Shown here one piece after another: positions 16,666 to 25,252 of a stretch of 64,000 nt of DNA. The stretch comes from Streptomyces sp. NBC_00414 (GTDB lineage: Bacteria > Actinomycetota > Actinomycetes > Streptomycetales > Streptomycetaceae). Both the position numbers and the translations under genes were made by a program. The stretch's first letter is position 1. The number at the start of each line of letters is the position of its first letter. The notes under the pieces were generated by a model. It was not told the DNA's origin. It searched no databases and was given only the letters and a program-made list of their open reading frames with translations. Where the stretch lies: NCBI RefSeq assembly GCF_036038375.1, contig NZ_CP107935.1, positions 248,001 through 312,000 of the forward strand. Direction: 5' to 3'.

Positions 16666-17274
16666 TCAGATGGTCGGGGTGTCGTCAACAACCGGCTTGT
16701 GAATCTCAACGACCGGCTTCCACCCCGCGGAGAACTCGATGAAGTCCGCACGGGTGGGGTAGGTGTCGATCGCGCGACGGTCACGCTTGGGGGTGTCGCC
16801 TCCCTTGCGCCCCCGGGGAATCTGCTCCTCGAAGATGTCGACCTTAACGTCGGGAACCTCCTTGAGGCCCTGGCGCCAGATCTGCACAACATCGGCGCCG
16901 AACGCCTGCCGGGCCGCAGCGTAAAGGGCCGTCAGAGCCCCCTTGTCCCCACCAGGGACGAAAAGGGCCAGGTCCAGGACGACACCGGCGGACTGGAGGA
17001 CCTCGATGGCCACCGAGCCCTTTTCTTCAGCCACGTAGATTCCGGCTTCGTTCTCATCGTCAGGAAGGCAGGAAACCTCTTCCTGGAATACGGTTCTCGC
17101 CGTTACCGAGCCGCCCTCAAAATCCTCACCGGACCTGGTCAGAAAAGCAGGGACATAGCAGTCGGGAATCTTGAGTTCTGCCGTGTCGGCAGAAACGAAG
17201 ATCCTGTCCTTCACGCCAAGCTTCGTCACCTCCTCCAGCGAGAGGCGGCGAGCGGCGATCTTCTCCGTGTTCAC
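16666..17274 (-). CDS. Hypothetical protein, unrecognised family
   Basis: A 202-residue soluble protein (NTEKIAARRLSLEEV ... DRIFVSADTAELKIPDCYV ... YPTRADFIEFSAGWKPVVEI). GTG 17274 is chosen over the frame opening at 17322 because AAAGGG precedes it. I see no signal peptide, membrane helix or known catalytic motif. Codon use contains more A/T than its neighbours, and it is flanked by an IS remnant and a 600-bp non-coding stretch, so it is probably acquired. It has its own hairpin terminator and forms a single-gene unit. The function is not predictable. Confidence 0.65.
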   Translation of the reverse strand: MNTEKIAARRLSLEEVTKLGVKDRIFVSADTAELKIPDCYVPAFLTRSGEDFEGGSVTARTVFQEEVSCLPDDENEAGIYVAEEKGSVAIEVLQSAGVVLDLALFVPGGDKGALTALYAAARQAFGADVVQIWRQGLKEVPDVKVDIFEEQIPRGRKGGDTPKRDRRAIDTYPTRADFIEFSAGWKPVVEIHKPVVDDTPTI

Positions 17275-17884
17275 GATTTCCCTTTCAGGTTGCACTGTCC
17301 CTCCGACCAAGGACGCTACCACGAAACCCTGAGGTCAACTGCCCAGTCAGATCTGGGCACATGACCTCCGATGGCCTGCACGGAAGGATACCGAAGCGAG
17401 TGCGAATCGGTTGGGAACGCACATCCGCCAGGCAGTGGCCCTCGCCATGCTGTAGGGGGATCAACCGACGGTTTCATTTCGGTGCGTTGGGTAGCACAGA
17501 GGAACTAAAAAAAGTTTACGGTAGATATCACCCATATCCCCTTCAGGGAGGTGGCGGCGCGGTAAGGCGAACCATTCGTCGTGCATCTCGAAGAGCGCAG
17601 CGGAAACCAGCCGGGTGGTTCGACAACGCAACAACGGAGACCCTCACCGGCGACAACTGGATAAAGTGCGAACCGGAAGTCGCGCACTGCCGCGCCCTCT
17701 TCGGCTGATGCCGGTCCGACACGTCTGCCCTTGACCGCGGGCACCGAGCGGCGTTGCCTGCAACATGGGAAGTGACCGTCAGGCGGAGTCGGCACTCCCG
17801 GTAGCGTGTCCATCTGCCGCATGGGTGCCATGTGTCCGGACAGCCCCGTACGGAGGGCATTCGGCAGCGAGCGATGAGGGTGCA
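17275..17884. other. Intergenic with an AT-rich patch
   Basis: About 610 bases between divergent genes, with no convincing gene. 17500-17545 is strikingly AT-rich for this genome (AACTAAAAAAAGTTTACGG and ATATCACCCATAT). It may be promoter-proximal or foreign DNA. Confidence 0.5.
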
Positions 17885-18289
17885 ATGAGTGGACTGACGA
17901 AGCCCGAGGTCGACGTTCCGGAGGGTGACGCGCCTACCGAGTTGACCATCCAGGACATGGTCGTCGGGGACGGGGCCGAGGTGAAGTCGGGCATGGTGGT
18001 CAGGGTCCACTACGTCGGCGTGGTCTTCGAGTCCGGGAAGGAGTTCGATGCCTCCTGGGACCGGGGCCAGCCGTTCAAGTTTGCCCTGGGCAGTGGCAGG
18101 GTCATCAAGGGCTGGGACCGGGGGGTGAAGGGGATGAAGGTCGGCGGTCGACGCGAGATCATCATTCCCCCACGTCTCGGCTACGGTAATCAGTCGCCAT
18201 CACCGTTGATCCCGGCGGGCTCAACCCTCCTCTTCGTGGTGGACCTGCTGGACTTGTACTCCAGCACAGCCGGGTGGAGCAACGCCTAG
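17885..18289 (+). CDS. FKBP-type peptidyl-prolyl cis-trans isomerase
   Basis: A 134-residue single-domain FKBP. Active-site motifs are present: VRVHYVGVV, FDASWDRGQPFKFALG, VIKGWDRGVKGMKVGG and the closing IPAGSTLLFVVDLLDL. It catalyses cis-trans isomerisation of X-Pro bonds during folding and would be inhibited by FK506-type macrolides. No signal peptide, so cytoplasmic. ATG 17885 follows GAGGG; the open frame extends upstream but without homology. An octamer repeat starts 22 bases after the stop. Streptomycetes usually have several FKBPs, and this could be an accessory paralogue. Confidence 0.9.
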   Translation: MSGLTKPEVDVPEGDAPTELTIQDMVVGDGAEVKSGMVVRVHYVGVVFESGKEFDASWDRGQPFKFALGSGRVIKGWDRGVKGMKVGGRREIIIPPRLGYGNQSPSPLIPAGSTLLFVVDLLDLYSSTAGWSNA

Positions 18290-18310
18290 CGCCCACGCGC
18301 CCCGGTGCCC

Positions 18311-18358
18311 CTGCGCACCTGCGCACCTGCGCACCTGCGCACCTGCGCACCTGCGCAA
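18311..18358. repeat. CTGCGCAC octamer repeat
   Basis: Five perfect tandem copies of CTGCGCAC and a sixth differing at the last base. It lies just downstream of the FKBP gene. Copy number is expected to vary between strains. Confidence 0.95.
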
Positions 18359-19148
18359 GACTGTGGCATCGATGGCGTCTGGCACTTCGTGAACAGCGTT
18401 TTGCCTCTCTTCGCGGCAGTCTGCCTCGGCCTCACCAGCACGGAAGAGACCGTCGATTCCTTCTCGGACGCTCCTTTAGAACCCGCCGAGAGTGGCCGCG
18501 CCTGACGGCATGATGCCGAGGTATGTCGCAGCTCTCCGCCATCCCCCGGTTCAGCAGGCCCACCCAGCTGCTGCTGCCAGGCGTGACACCCTGGATGGAA
18601 CCCACATCGCAGTCGAAGAGGGACACCACCACAGCCGACGCCCCCGTCCACTCAACAGGGCTCACCAGGCCGCGCGGTCCGGCCTCGGCGAAGTCGGTGA
18701 CCTGCCAGCCGTCCGTCAACACCTTCGTGTCGTCGATGCCGTGAACCGGGTGCCCGCATGGGCTGGTGCACTTCCCCCGTGTACCGGGCCGTCAATGATC
18801 CGAGAACGCGGCTCACCGACTCGAAGTTCTTCGATTCCCGCGCCTGTTCCACTCCGCGCACCCCAGCACGGATACCGGGAAACGCACAGGCCCGCCACCC
18901 CCGACAGATGAATGACGTCCGTGCGATCCGGACTCACGGACTGCGATGAGCGCAGGACGGGGCGGCCCGGAGCCCCGATACTCCGGACGCTTCCGAAGAT
19001 AGAACGATCACATACTTTCAATACATATTACCCAGCTGCAATTTCGCTCAACTGTGCATATGCAGCCCCTTCTGACGGTCCTGCTCCTAGCGTGGCTGGC
19101 GCAACGGGGCGGGAACAGCCCGGCCCGGCCTGCGAACGGAGAAGAGCC
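18359..19148. other. Gene-poor stretch with one possible fragment
   Basis: About 790 bases without a supported gene. On the reverse strand between about 18490 and 18790 one frame is protein-like (GHPVHGIDDTK, GWQVTDFAEAGPRG, VVVSLFDCDVGS, SWVGLLNRGMAESCDIP), but it lacks a good start and I cannot assign it. It may be a truncated gene. Just before 19149 the sequence becomes AT-rich (ATACATATTACC), consistent with a promoter. Confidence 0.35.
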
Positions 19149-19523
19149 ATGGCCGATGTGGACGTCTCGCTCAAAGAGCTGATGGCCGGCGTGGAAGGTG
19201 CCTTGGGGGCCGCCGTCGTGGACTACACAAGCGGCCTGGCGCTCGGCGTGCTCGGCGGCGGTAAGGACCTGGACCTCGAGGTGGCCGCCGCCGGCAACAC
19301 GGATGTCGTCCGCGCACAGATGCGGACCCTGGAGCATCTCGGCCTGGCCAGCCAGATCGAGGACATCCTGATCACTCTCGACCGGCATTACCACGTCATC
19401 CGGCTGATGAACGAACGAGGCGGCAACGGCCTCTTCCTGTACCTGGTGCTGGACAAAGCGCGGTCGAATCTGGCGATGGCGCGTCACCAGCTCAAACGAG
19501 TGGAGGAAAACCTCGCTGTCTGA
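19149..19523 (+). CDS. Roadblock/LC7-like small protein
   Basis: A 124-residue protein whose pattern (LKELMAGVEGALGAAVVDYTSGLALGV, then a central helix, then HYHVIRLM and LFLYLVLDKARSNLAMARH) fits the roadblock/LC7 fold, a regulator of small GTPases and cell-surface signalling. In Streptomyces similar proteins occur in conservon-like units, but no histidine-kinase-like, DUF742 or GTPase gene lies beside this one, so it is a solitary paralogue. ATG 19149 follows GGAGAAGAG. Cytoplasmic. Confidence 0.65.
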   Translation: MADVDVSLKELMAGVEGALGAAVVDYTSGLALGVLGGGKDLDLEVAAAGNTDVVRAQMRTLEHLGLASQIEDILITLDRHYHVIRLMNERGGNGLFLYLVLDKARSNLAMARHQLKRVEENLAV

Positions 19524-19688
19524 CCTTCAATTTCGCATGCCCTCGATGTGAAGAGTTCTGCAACTCGCAACATCCACACATGTCCATTCCGCAGATCCCG
19601 GCGGGACGAGGTGCGACACACTGATAGCCCGGACGGGAGCCCCGAGCCCCACCCGGCCTCATCGCCCGCGCGTAGGGAGCCAACGGCT

Positions 19689-20054
19689 ATGCAAGTGCCC
19701 CTCTACCAGGCCAAAGCCGAATTCTTCCGCATGCTGGGACATCCCGTACGCATCAGGGTTCTCGAACTGCTGCAGCACGGACCGGTCGCGGTCCGGGATC
19801 TGCTCGCCGACATCGAGATCGAACCGTCGAGCCTGTCCCAGCAGTTGGGGGTACTGCGCCGGGCGGGCATCATCGTCTCCACCCGCCAGGGCTCCACCGT
19901 CATCTACGCCCTCGCCGGAGGTGACATCGCCGACCTTCTGAAGGCCGCGCGCCGCATCCTCACCGAACTCCTCGCCGGCCAGTACGCGATCCTGACCGAG
20001 GCCCACGAAACCGAACCCTCTGCCGGTCCCGTACCGGCAGGCACGGAGACCTGA
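19689..20054 (+). CDS. ArsR-type winged-helix regulator
   Basis: A 121-residue winged-helix protein: KAEFFRMLGHPVRIRVLELL, then the recognition helix region EPSSLSQQLGVLRRAGI and wing STRQGSTVIYAL. It lacks the ELCVC-type metal ligands of SmtB/ArsR, so the signal is probably not a metal at the alpha3 site. Regulators of this exact type often precede SulP-type anion transporters in actinobacteria. Here the downstream DNA is rearranged (GntR and leuA fragments), so a target gene may have been lost. ATG 19689. Confidence 0.82.
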   Translation: MQVPLYQAKAEFFRMLGHPVRIRVLELLQHGPVAVRDLLADIEIEPSSLSQQLGVLRRAGIIVSTRQGSTVIYALAGGDIADLLKAARRILTELLAGQYAILTEAHETEPSAGPVPAGTET

Positions 20055-20183
20055 CATCGCCTCTCCGAACGAACCCCGTCCGACTGGGACTTACGCGCAA
20101 GCGCCTCCCGAACCGGTTCCACGCAGGACGCGAACAGCCGTTGCCCAAGGGAACTCTGCCGGCCTCCAGACGGTCGTTGTGTG

Positions 20184-20527
20184 TCAGAGGGATTGGGGGT
20201 GAGCAAGTGTGTGCTTCAGCTCCACCCTGAGCGTGTGTCCGGCCGTCTCCGCGTCTCCTCTGGCCACGGCGTCCACGAGGGCGGCGTGGGCGTCGTCGCC
20301 GTGGTTCGGGTCGGCCGCGCGCAGGTCGAGCAACTCGACCAGGTCGCGCAGTTTTTGCTGCAGGACGGGTACGAACTCGGTGAACAGGCCCGTGAGTACG
20401 GGATTGTGCGCGGCGGCGACCACGGCCTCGTGCAGGGCGATGTCGGCGTCGACGAACGCGGCGTCGCTCCCGAGCGCGGCGTCGCGGCGCTTGGCCAGGG
20501 CGGCGTGGAGGGCAACGAGGTCGTCGT
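20184..20527 (-). pseudogene. FadR/GntR-type regulator, FCD-domain fragment
   Basis: The reverse frame from the junction at about 20527 reads [54 protein letters not shown] and ARGDAETAGHTL, ending at 20184. This is the C-terminal ligand-binding (FCD) domain of a FadR-subfamily GntR regulator. The N-terminal winged helix is absent: the frame is cut exactly where a forward-facing leuA fragment begins. It is a truncation product of a rearrangement. Confidence 0.65.
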
Positions 20528-20530
20528 CCG

Positions 20531-21412
20531 ATGGGGTTCAAGGAGATCGAAGTCGGCTACCCCTCCGCCAGCCAGACCGACTTCGACTTCGTACGACACC
20601 TGGCGCACAGCGGTGCGGTGCCCGAGGACGTGACCATCTCGCTCTTCACGGCGGCCCGCCAGGATCTGATCGACCGAACCCTCGCCGCCGCCGAAGGATT
20701 GGACCGCGTTGTCGTCCACCTCTACACCGCGACCGCTCCCACCTGGCGCAACGTGGTCCTGGGACGCTCCCGCGCCGAAGTCCACAACCGCGTCCGGGAC
20801 GCCGCCGCCCACCTGATGCGGCGAGCCGAGGAGCAGCCCGGTACCGACATCCGGTTCGAGTTCTCCCCCGAGGTCTTCAACCTCGCGGAGCCGGACTTCG
20901 TGCTGGAGGTGTGCAACAGCCTGACCGAGCTGTGGGACGCGAGCCCGGACCGGCCGGTGATCCACAATCTGCCGGCCACGGTGGAGATCGCCACCTCGAA
21001 CATGTACGCCGACCAGATCGAGTACATGGACCGGCATCTCGCACGCCGTGAGTACGTGATCCTTTCCGTACATCCGCACAACGACCGCGGGACCGGAGTC
21101 GCATGCGCCGAACTCGCCGTCATGGCGGGGGCGCAGCGCGTGGAGGGCTGCCTGTTCGGCAACGGCGAGCGGACCGGGAATGTCGATCTGGTCACTCTGG
21201 CCCTCAACCTCTACGCGCAGGGCGTGAACCCGATGATCGACTTCTCGGACATCGACGCGGTGCGCGAGGTGGTCGAGCACTGCAACCGGCTGCCGGTGCA
21301 CCCACGGCACCCCTACGGCGGCGACCTCGTCCACACCGCCTTCTCCGGCACCCATCAGGACGCCATCGCCAAGGGCCTGGCCCAGCACACCAGGACAGCC
21401 GCCGAACTGGGG
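20531..21412 (+). pseudogene. leuA: 2-isopropylmalate synthase fragment, fused to transposase
   Basis: 294 codons match the catalytic barrel of LeuA, the first enzyme of leucine synthesis (acetyl-CoA plus 2-ketoisovalerate). They begin at [19 protein letters not shown] and contain the metal-binding HPHNDRGTG and the [10 protein letters not shown] motif. The first roughly 60 residues, with the DGNQ catalytic motif, are missing, as are the C-terminal linker and leucine-sensing domain. The frame then runs uninterrupted into a transposase fragment, giving a 474-codon chimeric frame 20531-21955. Without the N-terminal catalytic Arg-Asp it should be inactive. Confidence 0.8.
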
Positions 21413-21955
21413 GGCCAGCCTGCCGTGGCAAAGCCTGCACGCCCGCCTGGTGGAGGTGGTGCGGGAGGTGGGGGCCTTGGCCGCTCGCGCGGCGGCTTCA
21501 CTACAAAAATCCACCTGAGCGCGGACGGCCGTTGCCGCCCACTTTCCTTGATCGTCACACCCGGTCAGCGGGCGGACTGCACGCGGTTCAGACCGGTGCT
21601 GGAGAAGATCCGCGTCCCGAGGTTCGGTCCGGGCAGGCCCCGCAAGAAGTCGGACAGCGTCGCTGCCGACAAGGCATACAGCAACGGACCGTGCCGCGAG
21701 TACCTGCGACACCGGGGCATCCGGCACACGATCCCGGAGAAGACCGACAGCCAGGCCGCCCGCCTGCGCAAAGGCTCACACGGCGGGAGGCCACCTGGCT
21801 TCGATGAGAGGCGGTACAAGAAACGAAACACCGTCGAACGGGCTATCAACCGGTTGAAGCAGCATCGGGCGGTAGCCACCCGCTACGACAAGCGCCATTA
21901 CGTCTACCTCGGCACCGCCACTGCGGCAGCTCTCACGATCTGGCTCCGCACATGA
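21413..21955 (+). pseudogene. IS5-family transposase, C-terminal part
   Basis: In frame with the leuA fragment. After a Gly-rich joint ([11 protein letters not shown]) it reads [46 protein letters not shown] with a catalytic Asp, and [21 protein letters not shown] with the catalytic Glu. It ends in the typical [11 protein letters not shown] and stops at 21955. This is the last 160 residues of an IS5-type transposase. The N-terminal half with the first catalytic Asp is absent, so it is inactive. Confidence 0.8.
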
Positions 21956-22045
21956 TCAACGGGAATGCTCCGTATCACTGATCCGGCAAGGTTCCGCGCT
22001 GCCGTAGTCGAGGGTCTGTACCTCACAACAGCGATCGAACCGCCG

Positions 22046-22486
22046 CTATGCGGGGCGGAGAACAGGATCAATCTCTGCCAGGCTCTCGTGCAGCCGACGG
22101 GCCCCCTGGGCAACACGATCGTCGGTGTCGCCCGACATCTCGTCGCAGATCCGTAGCGCCTCGTCCAGATCGTCCGAGAAGATGCTGAAGACATCGACGA
22201 TCGCGGTGTGGATGTAATCGGCGTGGTTGTCGTTGGCGACTGCCAGTGCGGACGCGACTATCGTCAGTCCGACCCTGTCCTTTCGCCGAAGCAAGCCCTC
22301 CGCGGTCCGCCGGGTGACGAAGGTGTCACCACGGTCGAGCACAAGGCCCAGCAGTATCTCTACGGCCTCTGGCATCTCGGCGAACCCTGCCAGGCTGTGA
22401 CCGGCATCCGCCCGGTCACGCCAGTCATCGCTCCGCCCGAGTTCGCCAAGCGTCACGACCACAGCACGCCGCAGGTCACTGTCCAC
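22046..22486 (-). CDS. HEAT-repeat-like hypothetical protein
   Basis: A 146-residue helical protein. Pairs of amphipathic helices such as LRRAVVVTLGELGRSDDWRDR and TFVTRRTAEGLLRRKDRVGL resemble HEAT/armadillo repeats that mediate protein contacts. GTG 22486 follows GGAAGGAG; a TTG at 22510 is an in-frame alternative. No catalytic motif. It stands alone between a transposase fragment and a repeat, and looks intact. A binding-partner role is inference from fold only. Confidence 0.6.
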   Translation of the reverse strand: MDSDLRRAVVVTLGELGRSDDWRDRADAGHSLAGFAEMPEAVEILLGLVLDRGDTFVTRRTAEGLLRRKDRVGLTIVASALAVANDNHADYIHTAIVDVFSIFSDDLDEALRICDEMSGDTDDRVAQGARRLHESLAEIDPVLRPA

Positions 22487-22640
22487 GCATTCGCCCGCTC
22501 CTTCCCACAATTCCGGTCAAAGTATCACCGAGGCGTCTTACCAGATGATCGCCAGGACAGGTCCTAGCTGGTGCGCGGGTTTCCGTCTCCACTCATCCTG
22601 GATTCTGCGAACCGCGCGCTTCCGCGTTCGACGCGCTGCG

Positions 22641-22694
22641 CCCACACCCACACCCACACCCACACCCACACCCACACCCACACCCACACCCACA
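22641..22694. repeat. CCCACA hexamer repeat, nine copies
   Basis: Nine perfect tandem copies of CCCACA. In one forward frame it reads Pro-Thr repeats, but no gene with a start and domain surrounds it. Probably a hypervariable microsatellite. Confidence 0.95.
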
Positions 22695-22846
22695 GCATGG
22701 GCGTACGAGCGGCACCGGCCCGTACGTGAGGGACTGTTATGTGAGCACCGCGGCTCGAACGCCCTCAGTACCGGCCCGGAACCCTCGACGGCTTGATTGC
22801 GGGCGCTGGCCTGGTTCTCGACGAGGCGGCGTCACTTTGACGAGCC

Positions 22847-23608
22847 CTAGTCCATGAAGAACTTATCGACGCGCGAGACGAACCACTCCGGTTGTGCCAG
22901 GTGCGGATAGTGCGTGCGCGTCGGTGCCTGCTCGGCCACGGCGCCGGGGATGCGGTCGGCCAGCCAGTCGGCGTAGTCATCACCGGGGTCCGTTCCGTGC
23001 ACAGACAGGTACGGGACACCAGGCGGGAGACTCGTTGTCCGTCGGGACCACGCTGCCAGGGTGTCGGCGTCCCAATCGAGCAACGGGGTCCAAAACCCGC
23101 TGAACACGTCCTGGTCGAGGGTGCGGCGGCGCTCGATGTCGGCCACGAGCACGGGGTCCAACTCGCCGTACAGCGAGGCGAAAACAGTGCGGACGAAGTC
23201 CGCGAAACCCTCTCCCCGCACAGCGGTGGCTATCTCCGCGGGCAGCGGGCCGACCCGTAGCGACTGGTCGACGTTCACCACACCACGGGTCGGATAACGA
23301 GCCGCATAGGCAGTCGCGATCACCCCACCAAGGGAATGGCCGACGATGTACGGGGACTGATCCCCGGTCAGGTCCTCGCCCAGGGAGTCGATCAGGTGGT
23401 GGATGTCCTCCACCGACTGGTCGATCCCGAACGGCGAGGTCCGAGGCGAGTCCCCGTGGCCACGCAGGTCGACGCGGAGCACGCGGAAGTGCTGCCGCAG
23501 GCAGACAGGATCCCAGAAGCTTCGGTTCTCAGTGATGCCGTGGACCGCCACGAGCAGCGGTCCCGTGCCGTTGAGGTCGTGGGCCAACTGATTGCGTTCC
23601 TGGCTCAT
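22847..23608 (-). CDS. Alpha/beta-hydrolase
   Basis: A 253-residue single-domain hydrolase. It has the oxyanion-hole region LVAVHGITENRSFWDP, the DLRGHGDSPR strand, and the nucleophile elbow IVGHSLGG with the catalytic Ser at about residue 93. A C-terminal His lies in the THYPHLAQPE segment. ATG 23608 follows AGGAG. Likely an esterase or haloperoxidase-like hydrolase, cytoplasmic. A broken LysR-type regulator is divergent to it at 23664, the normal layout for LysR control, so it has probably lost its regulator. Confidence 0.88.
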   Translation of the reverse strand: MSQERNQLAHDLNGTGPLLVAVHGITENRSFWDPVCLRQHFRVLRVDLRGHGDSPRTSPFGIDQSVEDIHHLIDSLGEDLTGDQSPYIVGHSLGGVIATAYAARYPTRGVVNVDQSLRVGPLPAEIATAVRGEGFADFVRTVFASLYGELDPVLVADIERRRTLDQDVFSGFWTPLLDWDADTLAAWSRRTTSLPPGVPYLSVHGTDPGDDYADWLADRIPGAVAEQAPTRTHYPHLAQPEWFVSRVDKFFMD

Positions 23609-23663
23609 GGGGTGCTCCTGAGTCGATCGAAGTGGATCTGTGGCTTGTCGAAATTTACGTTCA

Positions 23664-23904
23664 TGCAGCGGGACTTGAATCTGTTGACCGTGCTGGACGC
23701 CCTGCTCGAAGAGGGCAGCGTATTGGGCGCGGCCGAGCGGCTGCGCCGTCCTCGCCCGCGGTCAGCCGTTACCCGCAGCCGCATGTGGTGATTCGCCGGT
23801 GGCGACGATCCACTGCAACTGGCACCAGCGCTACGATTCCGACCCCGCCCACGCCTGGCTCCGCGAGCAGGCCCGGGCCTCGATCGAGGAGATCACCGGC
23901 GGCT
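23664..23904 (+). pseudogene. LysR-family regulator with centre deleted
   Basis: The N-terminus is intact: QRDLNLLTVLDALLEEGSVL then AAERL, the LysR helix-turn-helix. A frameshift follows at the SPAVSR turn. After about 100 bases the C-terminal end appears in another frame: HQRYDSDPAHAWLREQAR, typical of the last helix of LysR effector domains, stopping at 23904. About 200 residues between are missing. Divergent from the alpha/beta-hydrolase. Confidence 0.65.
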
Positions 23905-23919
23905 GACCGCACCGGCCGA

Positions 23920-24528
23920 CTACTGCGCCAGCGGCAGGGCCACGGCGCCGGGACGGCGGGGCGTCTCGGCCTCGTCGAGCATGGCCGCGGCGACCGTCTC
24001 CCGGCTGACCTTCGCGCCCAGGTCGAAGGGCGGCCCGGCCTCCAGGCCGACCGTGCGCCGGTGGGGGCTTTCCGGTCCGTCGGCGAGCATCCCGGCGTGG
24101 AAGACGGTGCCGCCGGCGGCGAGGACGGTGTCGTCGGCCTCGACCTTGTCCGCGAGCCGGTCGCCCAGCGCCCTGGCGAGCATGTCCGCGCCCTCCCCGG
24201 CGACCGCGGCCGATCTGCCGGTGCCGTAGGCGCCGAGCCAGATGACGCGCCGCGGGCCGGCGGCGACCACGGCCCGGGCGCCGGTCAGCAGGATTCCGGC
24301 CCGGTCCGTGCCGAGCGCGGACAGGACCACGGAGTCCTTGTCCACGACGGCGGCGATGCCTGCCGCGTCGGTCACGTCGCCCGCCACCTTGCGCAGGTTC
24401 GGGGAGTCGGGAAGGTCGATCCGCTCGGGGTCACGCGCGACGGCGGTCACGGTGTGGCCGCGTTCCAGCGCCTGTCGGGTGAGGGCGATTCCGGTCCGGC
24501 CGGAGGCCGCGAGGACGGTGAGGTTCAT
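23920..24528 (-). CDS. NAD(P)-binding Rossmann protein (NmrA-like)
   Basis: A 202-residue single Rossmann domain with an N-terminal LTVLAASGRTGIALTRQAL nucleotide-binding loop and VTAVARDPERI after the second strand. A shorter relative of NmrA and flavin/biliverdin reductase-type proteins. It probably binds NADP; the substrate is unknown. Its stop is 16 bases from the end of the LysR pseudogene (convergent). Upstream, the palindrome CATCAAGT/ACTTGATG (24559-24585) covers its promoter. Start ATG 24528; the ribosome-binding site is weak. Confidence 0.82.
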   Translation of the reverse strand: MNLTVLAASGRTGIALTRQALERGHTVTAVARDPERIDLPDSPNLRKVAGDVTDAAGIAAVVDKDSVVLSALGTDRAGILLTGARAVVAAGPRRVIWLGAYGTGRSAAVAGEGADMLARALGDRLADKVEADDTVLAAGGTVFHAGMLADGPESPHRRTVGLEAGPPFDLGAKVSRETVAAAMLDEAETPRRPGAVALPLAQ

Positions 24529-24558
24529 GCCGAGAACGCTAGAGAGTCACCCACTTAA

Positions 24559-24585
24559 CATCAAGTGCAAGTATCTGACTTGATG
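24559..24585. promoter_or_regulatory. Palindromic operator candidate
   Basis: Perfect 8-bp arms CATCAAGT (24559-24566) and ACTTGATG (24578-24585), overlapping a third AAGT half-site. They lie upstream of the leftward Rossmann gene. A short forward frame from GTG 24565 ([11 protein letters not shown]) might be the truncated N-terminus of a divergent HxlR-type regulator, but that is a guess. Confidence 0.5.
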
Positions 24586-24734
24586 AGTTACCCAGACGCA
24601 ATCGACTCGGGAGTGAGGCCCAGAGTAGGCAGTGGGGAACCATCGAGCGCCCAACTTCCGCCTGTCGCCGAGGTTGCAGAACATCGGCAGTATCCGCCTG
24701 TACCGCCCGGACGACGCCCCGCCCGACTGACCCC

Positions 24735-25097
24735 CGGAGGCCCCAAGCACCTCACCGACCAGGCTCTCGAAGAACTCGGCCGCGCCGTGCGGACCATCTT
24801 CGCCTGCGACCACCTCGCCGGCCCGGGCCCACACAGGGAGATCCACGGCGGCCTCCAGGTTGCGGAGAACCGGAACAGCGCAAACACCCTGCTGCATTAC
24901 GGCAAGGACGCCGCCCTGACCGGCCCAGCCCGGCCCGGCTAAGGGACACGTGGAGACCTCGACGCTCGCCCTGCACCTGCACCACTCCGCGCCCATCCAC
25001 GTCAACGCCCTCCTGGTACAACAGATCCTGGCCGAACCGACCTGGGCGAAGACGCTCAGCGACGAGGACCGGCGCGGCCTGACCGCCCTGTTCTGAC
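24735..25097 (+). pseudogene. Tn3-family transposase, C-terminal remnant
   Basis: Forward frames give [39 protein letters not shown] and [11 protein letters not shown]. After a frameshift near 24940 they continue with HVETSTLALHLHHSAPIHVN, LLVQQILAEPTWAKTL and a stop at 25097. This is the well-conserved C-terminal end of Tn3-type transposases. Everything upstream, and any resolvase or 38-bp terminal repeats, are missing. Confidence 0.78.
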
Positions 25098-25252
25098 GTC
25101 GAGATCCCCGAACACCCTCCGCAGGCACTCCCGCCTCGGTCAGCGGTCTCCGATCCTTTACGAGATCGGCTTCCAAGCGGCAGCAACACCCTTGTCCGGA
25201 GCCGCATGGAGGTGTTCAGGATCCAGGGTCAAGATTCAGCCGCGGCCGCCCG

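Noticed and set aside
18311..18358. Short regular repeats resembling a CRISPR array
   Set aside because: The 8-bp unit has no spacers and no cas genes are nearby. A simple tandem repeat. The same applies to 7841-7868 and 22641-22694.
20216..21727. 503-codon reverse frame over the leuA fragment
   Set aside because: Shadow frame. The forward strand carries conserved LeuA motifs; only the FCD part at 20184-20527, in a different frame, is protein-like.
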